Shown: one piece after another, positions 1 through 7,091 of the stretch
Layout: every line of letters begins with the position of its first letter
How positions within the stretch are numbered: position 1 is the first letter of the stretch
DNA from: Comamonas sp.
GTDB lineage: Bacteria > Pseudomonadota > Gammaproteobacteria > Burkholderiales > Burkholderiaceae_C
Assembly (NCBI GenBank): GCA_019236485.1
Contig: JAFAIY010000549.1
Location: forward strand, 1-12,585
Reading direction: 5' to 3'
Length of the DNA stretch: 12,585 nt
Translations under genes and position numbers: made by a program
The notes under the pieces: generated by a model
What the model was told of the DNA's origin: nothing
The model's input: the letters and a program-made list of their open reading frames with translations, nothing else
Databases searched by the model: none

Positions 1-1317
1 GGGGGCTGCGGGCGGCTGGCCCTGGACCAAGCCCGAGCGCCCCTGCGGCACGGCCGTCAGAGGGCTGGGGGGCGGGTGCTGTCCCTGTCGCGGTCCCTGG
101 TTCAAGGCGTGGCTGCCGGCGACCAGCGCCGCTGCACCCACGGCGGCTCCGGCCGCACCTGCGGCCAGGCTGCCGGCCTGCGGGCCATGCGGCGGAGCGA
201 AAGCCCCTGCGGCCTGGGGCTGCATGGGGGGCGCCGCATGCGATGGCGGGCCGCCGTTTTCATAGATATTGCTCACGTTGTCCGTGCGGCGGATGTTCTG
301 CACCACGGTGCGCGACTGCGAGACATAGGTGGTGTTGTTGTAGACCACGGCCGGGCGGGCCTGCGGTGGCGGGGGGCGGTCGCCGTGGTGCCAGCGCCTG
401 TCGGGATCGCCCCAGTGCATATTCCATGAATTCCAGCCCCAGGACGGATGCCGCTCCATGGACTCGGCCAGCACGATGCCGGCGCCAAAGCCCAGCAGGC
501 CCGCGACCACGGGCACGCCGGCCACGGCAACCGGGGGCGGCACTTCCACATACTGGTAGCCGTCGTACACGGGCAGCGGTTCACCATAGACCACGCCGGG
601 GTCGTACTGGGGAACATAGACGGTGTCCACCTGGGAGGGCGCAATCTCTATGTATTGCTCGGGGGACTCGATGACGGGCTCGGGCAGCGGCGTGACCATG
701 GCGCCCGGCGTATAGGCCATGGCGCTGGGCGTGGCGGCCACGTTCACGCGGAGCTGCTTGGAGGTCTTGAGCGTGCCAGCCTTGTAGGCGCGGTTGCGCA
801 TGACCTGTATGGCATTCATCACGTCCGACGGGTCGTTGTAATAGGCCTTGCCCAGGGCCGTGGTCCAGGGCAGGTTGGACGCCATCTGCTCCAGCACATT
901 GGGAAACTGGGTCAGCGATTTGACGGAAGGATCCCAGTTCTGGGCGTTGACGGCATTGGTCAGCGCCGTCTTCTGCAGACCGGGGTTCTGTGCCAGCCAG
1001 GTTTCGGCGGCGCCGATCTGGTCGGGATAGGTGGCGCCGGCCAGGATCTGGGCCACCAGCTTGTCGGGGTAGAGCGCAATGGGCGCGACCATCTGGTAGA
1101 GCACCTCGGCCGAAGGCGGGGTGTAGGCCGCGGGCTGCATCGCCGTGCTGCCCGCGGGACTCACCGGGGCCGCGGAGGGCGCGGCGCTCGTGGCCGGAGT
1201 GTCCTTGTCGTTGCAGGCGCTCAGCAGCAAAAGCGCGGCGCAGGTGGTGGCGGCAAGTTGCCAGGGCATGCCGGCCTGGCGACCAAGGCCTTGCCGGCTT
1301 GCGGGGGAATGCGACAT
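1..1317 (-). CDS. DUF3300 family lipoprotein, 3' end outside the window
   Basis: The minus-strand frame is open from the ATG at 1317 to the left edge: 439 codons without a stop, so the C-terminus is missing. The start is supported by AAGGAGAG five bases upstream. Residues 20-35 form a hydrophobic signal ending in the lipobox L-S-A-C (Cys35), followed by Asn-Asp, which predicts a lipidated envelope protein, probably outer membrane. Residues of about 65-230 carry the DUF3300 pattern: VAPIALYPDKLVAQIL, then YPDQI, a run of NWDPSVKSL and the YVPQYDPGVVYG motif near 250. A glycine/alanine-rich hydrophobic stretch and a Trp/His-rich segment (SWGWNSWNMHWGD) follow, then a low-complexity Pro/Ala tail. 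E. coli YacH belongs to the same family; its molecular function is unknown. Family assignment is confident, role is not. Confidence 0.88.
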   Translation of the reverse strand, partial: MSHSPASRQGLGRQAGMPWQLAATTCAALLLLSACNDKDTPATSAAPSAAPVSPAGSTAMQPAAYTPPSAEVLYQMVAPIALYPDKLVAQILAGATYPDQIGAAETWLAQNPGLQKTALTNAVNAQNWDPSVKSLTQFPNVLEQMASNLPWTTALGKAYYNDPSDVMNAIQVMRNRAYKAGTLKTSKQLRVNVAATPSAMAYTPGAMVTPLPEPVIESPEQYIEIAPSQVDTVYVPQYDPGVVYGEPLPVYDGYQYVEVPPPVAVAGVPVVAGLLGFGAGIVLAESMERHPSWGWNSWNMHWGDPDRRWHHGDRPPPPQARPAVVYNNTTYVSQSRTVVQNIRRTDNVSNIYENGGPPSHAAPPMQPQAAGAFAPPHGPQAGSLAAGAAGAAVGAAALVAGSHALNQGPRQGQHPPPSPLTAVPQGRSGLVQGQPPAAP

Positions 1318-1426
1318 CTGACTCTCCTTGGGCTTGGGCCCTCTGCTATCTCAACGTCATCATGGACTTGCCGTTGACAGCTGCTTGTAAGCAAAAGAAG
1401 AAAGCTGAACCCGCAGCGTTGACAGC

Positions 1427-1451
1427 AAAAAGCCCAGGCCATGCCTGGGCT
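1427..1451 (-). terminator. Intrinsic terminator after the ydgA-like gene
   Basis: On the minus strand a perfect 9-bp stem (arms 1443-1451 and 1431-1439) closes a 3-nt loop and runs directly into five T residues (A-run 1427-1431 on the plus strand). It lies 50 bases past the ydgA-like stop and before the DUF3300 start, so it separates the two transcription units. The plus-strand side has no T-run, so it is not bidirectional. Confidence 0.88.
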
Positions 1452-1500
1452 TGGAGCGCGGAGTCTCGGCGATGTCAGCGCATGGCCGGTCGGCCGGGGC

Positions 1501-2919
1501 TTATTCCAGCGCCTCTCCCATCAGGGTTGCCGAGCCCAGTTGGTCCAGCGGCTTGCCGTTGACCTGGAATTCGCCGTTGGCATAGACGATCAAGGTGCTG
1601 AGCATGCCGCCCTTGTCCTCGAAAACGCCTTGCGCCTTCAGATTGTCCAGGCTGGACTGGGCCTGGGCTTTTGCGGCGGCCTCGATCTCCTCGGCCGGGT
1701 AGTCGTTTTCGTCATCGAGAGTGGCGATCAGACTGCGGCGCTTGCGCGACAGCATGAAGCTGTCCAGCACGGGCTGGGGCAACTGGGCCTTGAGGCTGAG
1801 CTTGACGTCCTTGAGCAGGCGGCTCATGTTCTGGCCATCGCCCAGGTATTCCACGGCAGCGCCGAATTCGCTCACGCCTTCGGGCGTGCGCATGGACAGG
1901 CGCGTGATCTCGATGGCAGGTTTGCGCGCCAGGGCCTGGGCCACGGTCTTGGTCAGCTGGCCGCGCAGGTCGTGGCCGGCGGCGCCGTCATCGCCATCCT
2001 CGGCGTCATCGCCGTCCTTGGCGGCGTTCAGCGGGCTCTGGCGCTTGGCCATTTCCATGACCTGATTGATCCAGCCCGCATCCACATTGCGGAAAGCCAT
2101 GTCCAGTGCCAGATCGTCGGCTTTTTTGTCGTCGAGCTTGGCGCTCTTGATGCCGCTTTTGAAAATCATCTCCACCACATCGCCCTTGAGGACCGTGTCG
2201 GAATCCATGCTGATGCCTTCGAAGCTGGAGGTCGAGGCTTTATCTTCCTCCTGTTTGCGGGTCTCAAGCTTGGCAATCGTCAGCGCAAACGGGCCGGTCC
2301 AGAACTGCTGGCCTTCGGGCTGTTTCACGTCAAAGCGCATATTGGCCTTGTCCATGCTGAAACTGCCTTCCTCATCCTTGAACTGCAGGGCCGCAAAATT
2401 GGCCGTGCCCTTGGCGGCCTTCATATCGGCCGGCATATTCCAATCGATTTTCATGCCGCCCCATTGCATATCGCTGTCACTGACCTTGGCGCTAATCGCG
2501 GGCGAAGTCATGACGTTGGAGCTGCTGCGGTTCCAGCCGAGTTTGGTTTCCACTTCCAGCGGCGAGCGGCCATTGAGCGCGGTCTTGACTGCGGCGTCGG
2601 TATCGTCGGGCAGATTGAAGCGGGTGTGGATCTCGGCCGCATGACCCAGGGGCAGGGGACCGTGGCTGATCTGGTGTTCGGCGGTGAACTGCAGAGGCTC
2701 GTCGCCGCGCTCCAGCGTCCACACCGTCTTGGCCGTGGAGGAGAACGCGCCGCGCTCATAGCTGGTGATCTGCACCTTCAGTCCGTCCTGGCTCCATTTG
2801 GCCGCGCCCTCGGTAAAGCCCTGCTGCAGTTTGCCGCCCATGTAATAGCTGGTGCCCAGAGCGCCTGCCACCACGATCGCGGCCGCCGCCGCAATACCTA
2901 TGCCCACTTTCTTGTTCAT
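1501..2919 (-). CDS. YdgA-like DUF945 family protein, membrane anchored
   Basis: The product has 472 residues from the ATG at 2919, preceded by AGGGA at a four-base spacing. The frame stays open upstream to 3168, but that part is AT-rich and contains a terminator-like hairpin, so it is not taken as coding. Residues 1-25 (MNKK followed by an Ala/Val/Gly-rich hydrophobic run) form an uncleaved signal anchor or signal peptide; the rest should be periplasmic. The layout matches the YdgA/DUF945 family: YYMGGKLQQGF after the anchor, then a long beta-rich body, and the conserved C-terminal pattern around YANGEFQVNGKP. E. coli YdgA is of similar length and is an inner-membrane protein of poorly defined function. 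An unusually acidic cluster (about residues 302-311, seven Asp/Glu of ten) interrupts the body. The gene is monocistronic, with its own terminator. Confidence 0.88.
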   Translation of the reverse strand: MNKKVGIGIAAAAAIVVAGALGTSYYMGGKLQQGFTEGAAKWSQDGLKVQITSYERGAFSSTAKTVWTLERGDEPLQFTAEHQISHGPLPLGHAAEIHTRFNLPDDTDAAVKTALNGRSPLEVETKLGWNRSSSNVMTSPAISAKVSDSDMQWGGMKIDWNMPADMKAAKGTANFAALQFKDEEGSFSMDKANMRFDVKQPEGQQFWTGPFALTIAKLETRKQEEDKASTSSFEGISMDSDTVLKGDVVEMIFKSGIKSAKLDDKKADDLALDMAFRNVDAGWINQVMEMAKRQSPLNAAKDGDDAEDGDDGAAGHDLRGQLTKTVAQALARKPAIEITRLSMRTPEGVSEFGAAVEYLGDGQNMSRLLKDVKLSLKAQLPQPVLDSFMLSRKRRSLIATLDDENDYPAEEIEAAAKAQAQSSLDNLKAQGVFEDKGGMLSTLIVYANGEFQVNGKPLDQLGSATLMGEALE

Positions 2920-3001
2920 TGTTTCCCTAGATGATTGATAAAAATATTTGGAACCGCTGCTTATTGCTGTCCGATAGCGGATTGGGTGAGCGGGATTGTA
3001 G

Positions 3002-3031
3002 AAAAAAAAGCCGGAGATTATCGATCCCGGC
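3002..3031 (-). terminator. Orphan terminator-like hairpin in the ydgA-like leader
   Basis: On the minus strand, GCCGG-GAT (3031-3024) pairs with ATC-CCGGC (3018-3010) with one bulged base (3015) and a 5-nt loop, followed by eight uninterrupted T residues (3009-3002). It lies about 150 bases beyond the glnS terminator and about 80 bases before the ydgA-like start. It could be a back-up terminator for glnS, an attenuator in the ydgA-like leader, or the 3' end of a small RNA. The sequence alone does not decide. Confidence 0.6.
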
Positions 3032-3182
3032 GGAAATATATGGGAATCTTCAGGGAGTATCTGGTTTCTCAACCCGGGGAATTGAAAGCCGATACTCGAT
3101 TTAAATATATCAATTTGTATATTGATGCTATCTTTCCGAGCCGGATTCGATTTATGACCCGTGCGCAAGGTTTGCAGGCAAT

Positions 3183-3212
3183 AAAAAAGCTGCCAATGTT
3201 TCCATTGGCAGC
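3183..3212 (-). terminator. Intrinsic terminator of glnS
   Basis: A perfect 10-bp stem (arms 3203-3212 and 3189-3198) with a 4-nt loop is followed on the minus strand by six T residues (plus-strand A-run 3183-3188). It begins 25 bases after the glnS stop codon. It is a textbook Rho-independent terminator on the minus strand. Confidence 0.93.
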
Positions 3213-3236
3213 CTGGGCTAAATGCGGATGGCGGGC

Positions 3237-5054
3237 TTATTTACCCCACGAATCCTTGAGGCCGGTGATTTTGTTGAACACGGGCCTGTCGCTCGCATGG
3301 TCCTGGCGATCGGCCACGAAATAGCCAAAGCGCTCGAACTGGTATTTGTCATCGGGCTTGGCGGCCTTCAGTGACGGCTCCACATAGGCCGTCACGACCT
3401 TCAGGCTGTCGGGGTTCAGCAGGGTCAGGAAGTCCTTGCCGCCGGCATCGGGCTGGGCATCGGTGAACAGGCGGTCATAGAGGCGCACCTCGGCCTGCAG
3501 GCCGTCGGCCACGCCCACCCAGGTGATGGCGGCCTTGACCTTGACGCTGTCGGCACCCGGCGTGCCGCTCTTGGTGTCGGGCACCACGGTGGCCAGCACC
3601 TTGGTGATATGGCCGTCGGCATCCTTCTCGCAGCCCGTGCACTCGATCACATAGCCGCCCTTGAGGCGCACCTTGTTGCCGGGGAACAGGCGCTTGTAGC
3701 CCTTGGGCGGCACTTCGGCAAAGTCCTCGCGCTCGATCCAGACCTCGCGGCCCAGCGTGAAGTGGCGCTCGGGCACGGCCTCGCCTTCGGCATGGTGGGG
3801 CAGGGCCGGCAGAGAGCAGGCTTCCAGATGGTCGGCATTACCAAACACCTGGGCCCAGTTGGTCAGCTCCAGCTTCACGGGATCCAGCACCACCATGGCG
3901 CGGTGGGCCTGGTTTTCCAGGTCTTCGCGCAGGCAGCCGTCCAGCGTGCCGTAGTCGATCCAGGCGTAATCCTTGGTCACGCCTATGCGCTCGCAGAAAT
4001 TGCGGATCGAGGCCGGCGTGTAGCCGCGGCGGCGCAGGCCGACCACGGTGGGCATGCGCGGGTCGTCCCAGCCACTGACAAATTGGTTGTCCACCAAATG
4101 CTTGAGCTTGCGCTTGCTGGTGATCACATAGGTCAGGTTCAGGCGCGAGAATTCATACTGGCGCGGCTGGGGCGCGTCGATCAGGCCGCCGGCGCGCAGG
4201 TGGTCGAGCAGCCAGTCGTAGAACGGGCGCTGGTCCTCGAACTCCAGCGTGCAGATGGAGTGGGTGATGTGCTCGTAGGCATCCTCGATGGGGTGCGCAA
4301 AGGTGTACATCGGGTAGATGCACCACCGGTTGCCGGTGTTGTGGTGCTCGGCATGGCGCACGCGGTAAATGGCCGGATCGCGCAGATTGATATTGGGCGC
4401 GCTCATGTCGATCTTGGCGCGCAGCACGGCGGCGCCGTCGGCCAGCTTGCCATCCTTCATGTCGGCAAAGCGCTGCAGGTTCTCGGCCACCGAGCGGTCG
4501 CGGAACGGGCTGTTCACGCCGGGACGGGTGAAGTCGCCGCGGTTGGCCTTCATCTCGTCGGCCGATTGCTCGTCCACATAGGCCAGGCCCTGTTCGATCA
4601 GGTAGACCGCGCAGCGGTGCATGAAATCGAAGTAATTGCTGGCGAAGTACAGGTTCTCGTGCCCGTCGGCATCCTTCCAGTCAAAGCCCAGCCATTTGAC
4701 GGCATCGATGATGCTGTCCACATATTCCTGGTCTTCCTTCTCGGGGTTGGTGTCGTCGAAGCGCAGATGGCAGACGCCGCCGAAATCGCGCGCCAGACCA
4801 AAGTTCAGGCAGATGGACTTGGCGTGGCCCACGTGCAGATAGCCGTTGGGCTCGGGCGGGAAGCGGGTGCGGATCTTGGCCTCGTCCACCTGGCCCTGCT
4901 GGTGGTGCTGGGCGTCGCCGGGGTTGCCGCCCCAGTGGCGCTGGGCGTAAGTGCCCTTGTCCAGATCCGATTCGATGATCTGGCGCAGGAAATTGGTGGG
5001 CTTGACCGCTTCGGCAGCGGCGTTGGAGTGTTGGGATGCGTCAGCAGAACTCAT
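3237..5054 (-). CDS. glnS: Glutaminyl-tRNA synthetase
   Basis: This cytoplasmic class I aminoacyl-tRNA synthetase charges tRNA-Gln with glutamine using ATP. The 605 residues match GlnRS throughout: NFLRQIIESDL at 21-31, RFPPEPNGYLHVGHAKS with the HIGH-type signature at residues 74-77, the Rossmann fold, YVITSKRKL carrying the KMSKS-like loop (SKRK at 313-316, Thr in the place where E. coli has Met), and a C-terminal anticodon-binding beta-barrel ending with ERFGYFVADRQ and PVFNKITGLKDSWGK. It is about 50 residues longer than the 554-residue E. coli enzyme. Part of the excess is an insertion at about residues 38-60 between the N-terminal helix and the catalytic core. The ATG at 5054 has no strong Shine-Dalgarno sequence; it is chosen because the conserved N-terminal helix begins soon after. 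The gene is monocistronic and ends at the terminator at 3183-3212. Confidence 0.97.
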   Translation of the reverse strand: MSSADASQHSNAAAEAVKPTNFLRQIIESDLDKGTYAQRHWGGNPGDAQHHQQGQVDEAKIRTRFPPEPNGYLHVGHAKSICLNFGLARDFGGVCHLRFDDTNPEKEDQEYVDSIIDAVKWLGFDWKDADGHENLYFASNYFDFMHRCAVYLIEQGLAYVDEQSADEMKANRGDFTRPGVNSPFRDRSVAENLQRFADMKDGKLADGAAVLRAKIDMSAPNINLRDPAIYRVRHAEHHNTGNRWCIYPMYTFAHPIEDAYEHITHSICTLEFEDQRPFYDWLLDHLRAGGLIDAPQPRQYEFSRLNLTYVITSKRKLKHLVDNQFVSGWDDPRMPTVVGLRRRGYTPASIRNFCERIGVTKDYAWIDYGTLDGCLREDLENQAHRAMVVLDPVKLELTNWAQVFGNADHLEACSLPALPHHAEGEAVPERHFTLGREVWIEREDFAEVPPKGYKRLFPGNKVRLKGGYVIECTGCEKDADGHITKVLATVVPDTKSGTPGADSVKVKAAITWVGVADGLQAEVRLYDRLFTDAQPDAGGKDFLTLLNPDSLKVVTAYVEPSLKAAKPDDKYQFERFGYFVADRQDHASDRPVFNKITGLKDSWGK

Positions 5055-5187
5055 GGCGCCATTTTAGGCGTGCTGCCGTGACTTCATGCAGCCGGTACAC
5101 AGTGCCGCAGGCCCGGGTGTGCATTTGGACACAATGTTTTCGGGGAACCATGCCATCCTATGTGGTGTCTCAGGCGTTATAACCTTA

Positions 5188-5206
5188 GGGCCGATAGCTC
5201 AGCTGG
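5188..5206 (+). other. tRNA 5'-end-like fragment
   Basis: The 19 bases GGGCCGATAGCTCAGCTGG resemble the first quarter of a tRNA-Ala or tRNA-Ile gene: a 7-nt acceptor strand, TA, then the D-arm consensus GCTCAGCTGG. The match stops there. The 3' D-stem strand, anticodon arm, T-arm and complementary acceptor strand are absent, so this is not a functional tRNA. It sits in the leader of the PXPV gene, about 50 bases before its start. It may be a tRNA relic, an adapted leader element, or chance. Confidence 0.4.
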
Positions 5207-5254
5207 ATCTGACAGCTCTGCCCGTGATGACTCAGAAACAGAGGAGAGATTGTG

Positions 5255-5605
5255 ATGTTCAAGTCAACTTCGCCCCGTATTGCAAAGCTGCTGGCGACCG
5301 GTGCCGTGGTCGCGGCCGGCCTGATGGGTGCCGTGGCCGCCCAGGCCCATGGCGGCGTCAGCCTGTCCGTGGGCATCGGCGTGCCGGGTGTGGCCGTAGG
5401 CGTGGGAGCTCCCGTGTATGCCGCCCCGTATTACGCCCCCGCTCCGGTCTATGTGGCGCCGCCCCGTCCCGTGTATTACGCCCCGGCTCCCGTGTATTAC
5501 GCTCCGCCGGTCTACCGTCCGGCTCCCGTGATGGTGGTTCCGGGCCCGGTCTACTACCGCGGCGGTCCGCGCTGGCACCATCACCATGGCTATGGCCGCT
5601 GGTAA
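5255..5605 (+). CDS. Small secreted PXPV-repeat protein
   Basis: The ATG at 5255 is preceded by GAGGAGA at a seven-base spacing; an in-frame GTG directly before it (5252) is less well placed. The product has 116 residues. Residues 1-31 form a classical Sec signal peptide (basic start, Ala/Val/Gly/Leu core, predicted cleavage after AQA, Ala31). The mature part is low complexity: a GVxVGVG segment, then repeated YYAPAPVY / PAPV units rich in Pro, Tyr, Ala and Val, as in PXPV-repeat proteins. It ends in a basic, His-rich tail (RWHHHHGYGRW) that could bind metal. Such proteins are envelope-associated or secreted with unknown function. It is a monocistronic unit with its own terminator immediately downstream. 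Confidence 0.85.
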   Translation: MFKSTSPRIAKLLATGAVVAAGLMGAVAAQAHGGVSLSVGIGVPGVAVGVGAPVYAAPYYAPAPVYVAPPRPVYYAPAPVYYAPPVYRPAPVMVVPGPVYYRGGPRWHHHHGYGRW

Positions 5606-5622
5606 TCCGCGCACAATCCAGC

Positions 5623-5649
5623 AACGGCTGCCTAGGCAGCCGTTTTTTT
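5623..5649 (+). terminator. Intrinsic terminator of the PXPV gene
   Basis: A 22-base perfect palindrome (5623-5644, arms AACGGCTGCC / GGCAGCCGTT) is followed by a T-run covering 5643-5649. It starts 18 bases after the stop codon. It is a strong plus-strand terminator that isolates the PXPV gene from aroQ. Confidence 0.93.
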
Positions 5650-5684
5650 ATGGCCGGATTCCGCTTTTGCGGCTCGCATAATCC

Positions 5685-5694
5685 GGGGTACCCC
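5685..5694. repeat. Palindrome upstream of the aroQ ribosome binding site
   Basis: GGGGTACCCC is a perfect 10-bp palindrome seven bases before the aroQ Shine-Dalgarno sequence. Just upstream are an inverted repeat GGATT (5656-5660) / AATCC (5680-5684) with a small CCGC-TTTT-GCGG hairpin inside it, and a CATAAT hexamer (5677-5682) that could be a -10 box. No good -35 box is visible. Whether this is promoter, operator or leader structure is unclear. Confidence 0.3.
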
Positions 5695-5715
5695 TAGAAC
5701 CAGGAGATCCCGTCC

Positions 5716-6159
5716 GTGAAAACCGTCTACGTCCTCAATGGCCCCAATCTCAATCTGCTGGGCATGCGCGAACCCGCCATCTACGGCTCGGCGACCCTGG
5801 AAGATGTGAGAAAACTGTGCGAGGCGGCCTGCGCCAGGCATGGTCTGGCGCTGGAGTTTCGCCAAAGCAACCACGAGGGCGAGCTGGTGGACTGGATACA
5901 TGAGGCCGGCCGCAGGCATGCCCAGGGCGAACTGGCCGCCCTGATCCTCAACGCCGCCGCCTATACCCATACCAGCGTGGCCATTCTGGATGCGGTCAAG
6001 GGCACGGCCGTGCCGCTGGTGGAACTGCATATCAGCAATGTCCATGCGCGCGAGAGCTTCCGCCACCACTCCTATCTGTCGGCGGCCGCGCGTGCCGTGA
6101 TGTGCGGCTTTGGCGTGGCCGGCTATGGCCTGGCCATTGATGCGGTGGCACAGTGGTGA
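5716..6159 (+). CDS. aroQ: Type II 3-dehydroquinate dehydratase
   Basis: This enzyme dehydrates 3-dehydroquinate to 3-dehydroshikimate, the third step of the shikimate pathway to aromatic amino acids; type II enzymes form cytoplasmic dodecamers. The 147 residues have the family's usual length and motifs: [19 protein letters not shown] at the N-terminus with catalytic Tyr23 and the active-site lid Arg18, [13 protein letters not shown] (50-62), the substrate-binding loop [10 protein letters not shown] (78-87), and [11 protein letters not shown] with catalytic His105, then RHHSY. The loop reads NAAAYTH where many family members have NPGAYTH. Translation starts at GTG 5716, nine bases after CAGGAGA. 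The 3' end overlaps the next gene by seven bases. In many betaproteobacteria aroQ precedes accB-accC; here it does not, so it may be a second copy. Confidence 0.96.
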   Translation: MKTVYVLNGPNLNLLGMREPAIYGSATLEDVRKLCEAACARHGLALEFRQSNHEGELVDWIHEAGRRHAQGELAALILNAAAYTHTSVAILDAVKGTAVPLVELHISNVHARESFRHHSYLSAAARAVMCGFGVAGYGLAIDAVAQW

Positions 6160-7091
6160 TTGCCGGTGATGCGCCGACGCTGTCTCTGAGGCATACGGCC
6201 GGGGAGCTGGGCCTGGCTTTGCCGGACTCCATGGCCGGGCTGCTGGGCCGTGCCCAGCGGGTGCAGACCCGTCTCGGCCCCGATGTGGATGGCGGCTCCA
6301 TGGTCTGGCATGGCTGGCAGCCGCCTGCCGGCACAGCGCGGCGGGACCTGCCGCTGGTGTTGCTGCATGGCGGCAGCGGCAGCTGGACGCATTGGTTGCG
6401 CGTGATCGAGCCCCTGACCAGCGCCGGCTTCAGCCTGTGGCTGGCCGATCTGCCGGGCTTTGGCGAGTCCGCCGCCGTGCCCGGCGGCGCGGATGTGGAC
6501 ACCATGCTCGAGCCTCTGGCCTATGGCATGGAGCAGTTGCTGGGCAGCGCCGCGGCCGGGCCGGTATGCGATCTGGTGGGCTTTTCCTTTGGCGGCATGA
6601 CGGCGGGCCTGCTGGCCGCCGCCCATCCGGAACTGGCGCGCCGCCTGCTGCTGGTCGGCGCCCCGGGCATGGGCATGACCGCGGGGCGCGCGGTGCGCCT
6701 CAAGGGCTGGCGCCATCTGCCCGGGCTTGAGGCGCAAATGCAGGCCCATCGCTACAACCTCGCGGCCCTCATGCTGCACGACCCTAAGCTGATTGACGAG
6801 GAGACGCTGGCGCTGCACGCCCTCAATGTGGCGCGCGACCGCCTGCCGCGCCGGCGGCTGTCGCAGACCGATATCCTGGCCCAGGCTCTGACCCGGGTGA
6901 AGGCGCCGGTGGCCGCGATCTATGGCGCCCATGATCCGCTCTACACCGGCCGGCTGGCCGAGCTGCAGGCGCTGCTGCAGCGCCAATGCCATGGTCGTCT
7001 GCACTGGCAGGCGATAGAGGGCGCGGGCCACTGGGTGCAGCATGAGGACCCGGACGCATTCTGCGCTGCGCTGCAGCAGGCCTGGCCATGA
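6153..7091 (+). CDS. Alpha/beta hydrolase
   Basis: The 312-residue product has the alpha/beta-hydrolase fold with a complete catalytic triad: nucleophile Ser145 in GFSFGG, Asp261 in YGAHDPLY, and His293 in [17 protein letters not shown] (72-78) provides the oxyanion hole and DLPGFGES (99-106) is the typical strand-4 motif. The region of about 175-240 is the lid. There is no signal peptide, so it should be cytoplasmic. Best resemblance is to the broad meta-cleavage-product hydrolase/esterase group, but the substrate cannot be read from sequence. It begins at one of the tandem GTG codons at 6153/6156, overlapping the aroQ stop, and its TGA overlaps the arfB ATG as ATGA. This implies translational coupling within one operon. 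Confidence 0.88.
   Translation: MVIAGDAPTLSLRHTAGELGLALPDSMAGLLGRAQRVQTRLGPDVDGGSMVWHGWQPPAGTARRDLPLVLLHGGSGSWTHWLRVIEPLTSAGFSLWLADLPGFGESAAVPGGADVDTMLEPLAYGMEQLLGSAAAGPVCDLVGFSFGGMTAGLLAAAHPELARRLLLVGAPGMGMTAGRAVRLKGWRHLPGLEAQMQAHRYNLAALMLHDPKLIDEETLALHALNVARDRLPRRRLSQTDILAQALTRVKAPVAAIYGAHDPLYTGRLAELQALLQRQCHGRLHWQAIEGAGHWVQHEDPDAFCAALQQAWP

Larger units (their letters stand above)
2920..3236. other. AT-rich intergenic region between glnS and ydgA-like gene
   Basis: These 317 bases hold no credible gene. They are much richer in A+T than the flanking coding DNA, especially 3030-3190. Two minus-strand hairpins with T-runs are listed separately (3183-3212 and 3002-3031). A TACAAT hexamer on the minus strand (plus 2995-3000) could be a -10 box for the ydgA-like gene, but no convincing -35 box sits at the usual distance. 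No known riboswitch was recognised. Confidence 0.6.

Noticed and set aside
448..1377. A 309-codon plus-strand frame opposite the DUF3300 gene
   Set aside because: The minus strand has the lipobox, Shine-Dalgarno sequence and DUF3300 motifs; the plus frame is Gly/Arg/His-rich noise.
1374..1424. Two TTGACA hexamers on the plus strand as -35 boxes
   Set aside because: Neither has a -10-like hexamer 16-18 bases downstream, and no plus-strand gene follows.
1441..2934. A 497-codon plus-strand frame opposite the ydgA-like gene
   Set aside because: It is an antisense shadow: its apparent start lies inside the minus-strand terminator hairpin and the translation looks like no protein family.
2920..3168. 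An 83-codon upstream extension of the ydgA-like frame
   Set aside because: It is AT-rich, runs through a terminator-like hairpin, would place a long polar segment before the signal anchor, and has no better ribosome binding site than ATG 2919.
3609..5081. A 490-codon open frame on the plus strand opposite glnS
   Set aside because: It mirrors the glnS frame exactly. GC-rich codon use leaves the antisense frame free of stops, and its Ala/Val/Gly/His-rich translation has no domain signature.
5188..5260. A complete tRNA gene starting at GGGCCGATAGCTC
   Set aside because: After the D-arm consensus there is no complementary D-stem strand, anticodon arm, T-arm or acceptor 3' strand; only a 5' fragment is kept as an observation.
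6123..7043. A 306-codon minus-strand frame opposite the aroQ-hydrolase region
   Set aside because: The intact catalytic triad on the plus strand shows the coding strand; the antisense translation is Gln/His/Ala-rich without motifs.
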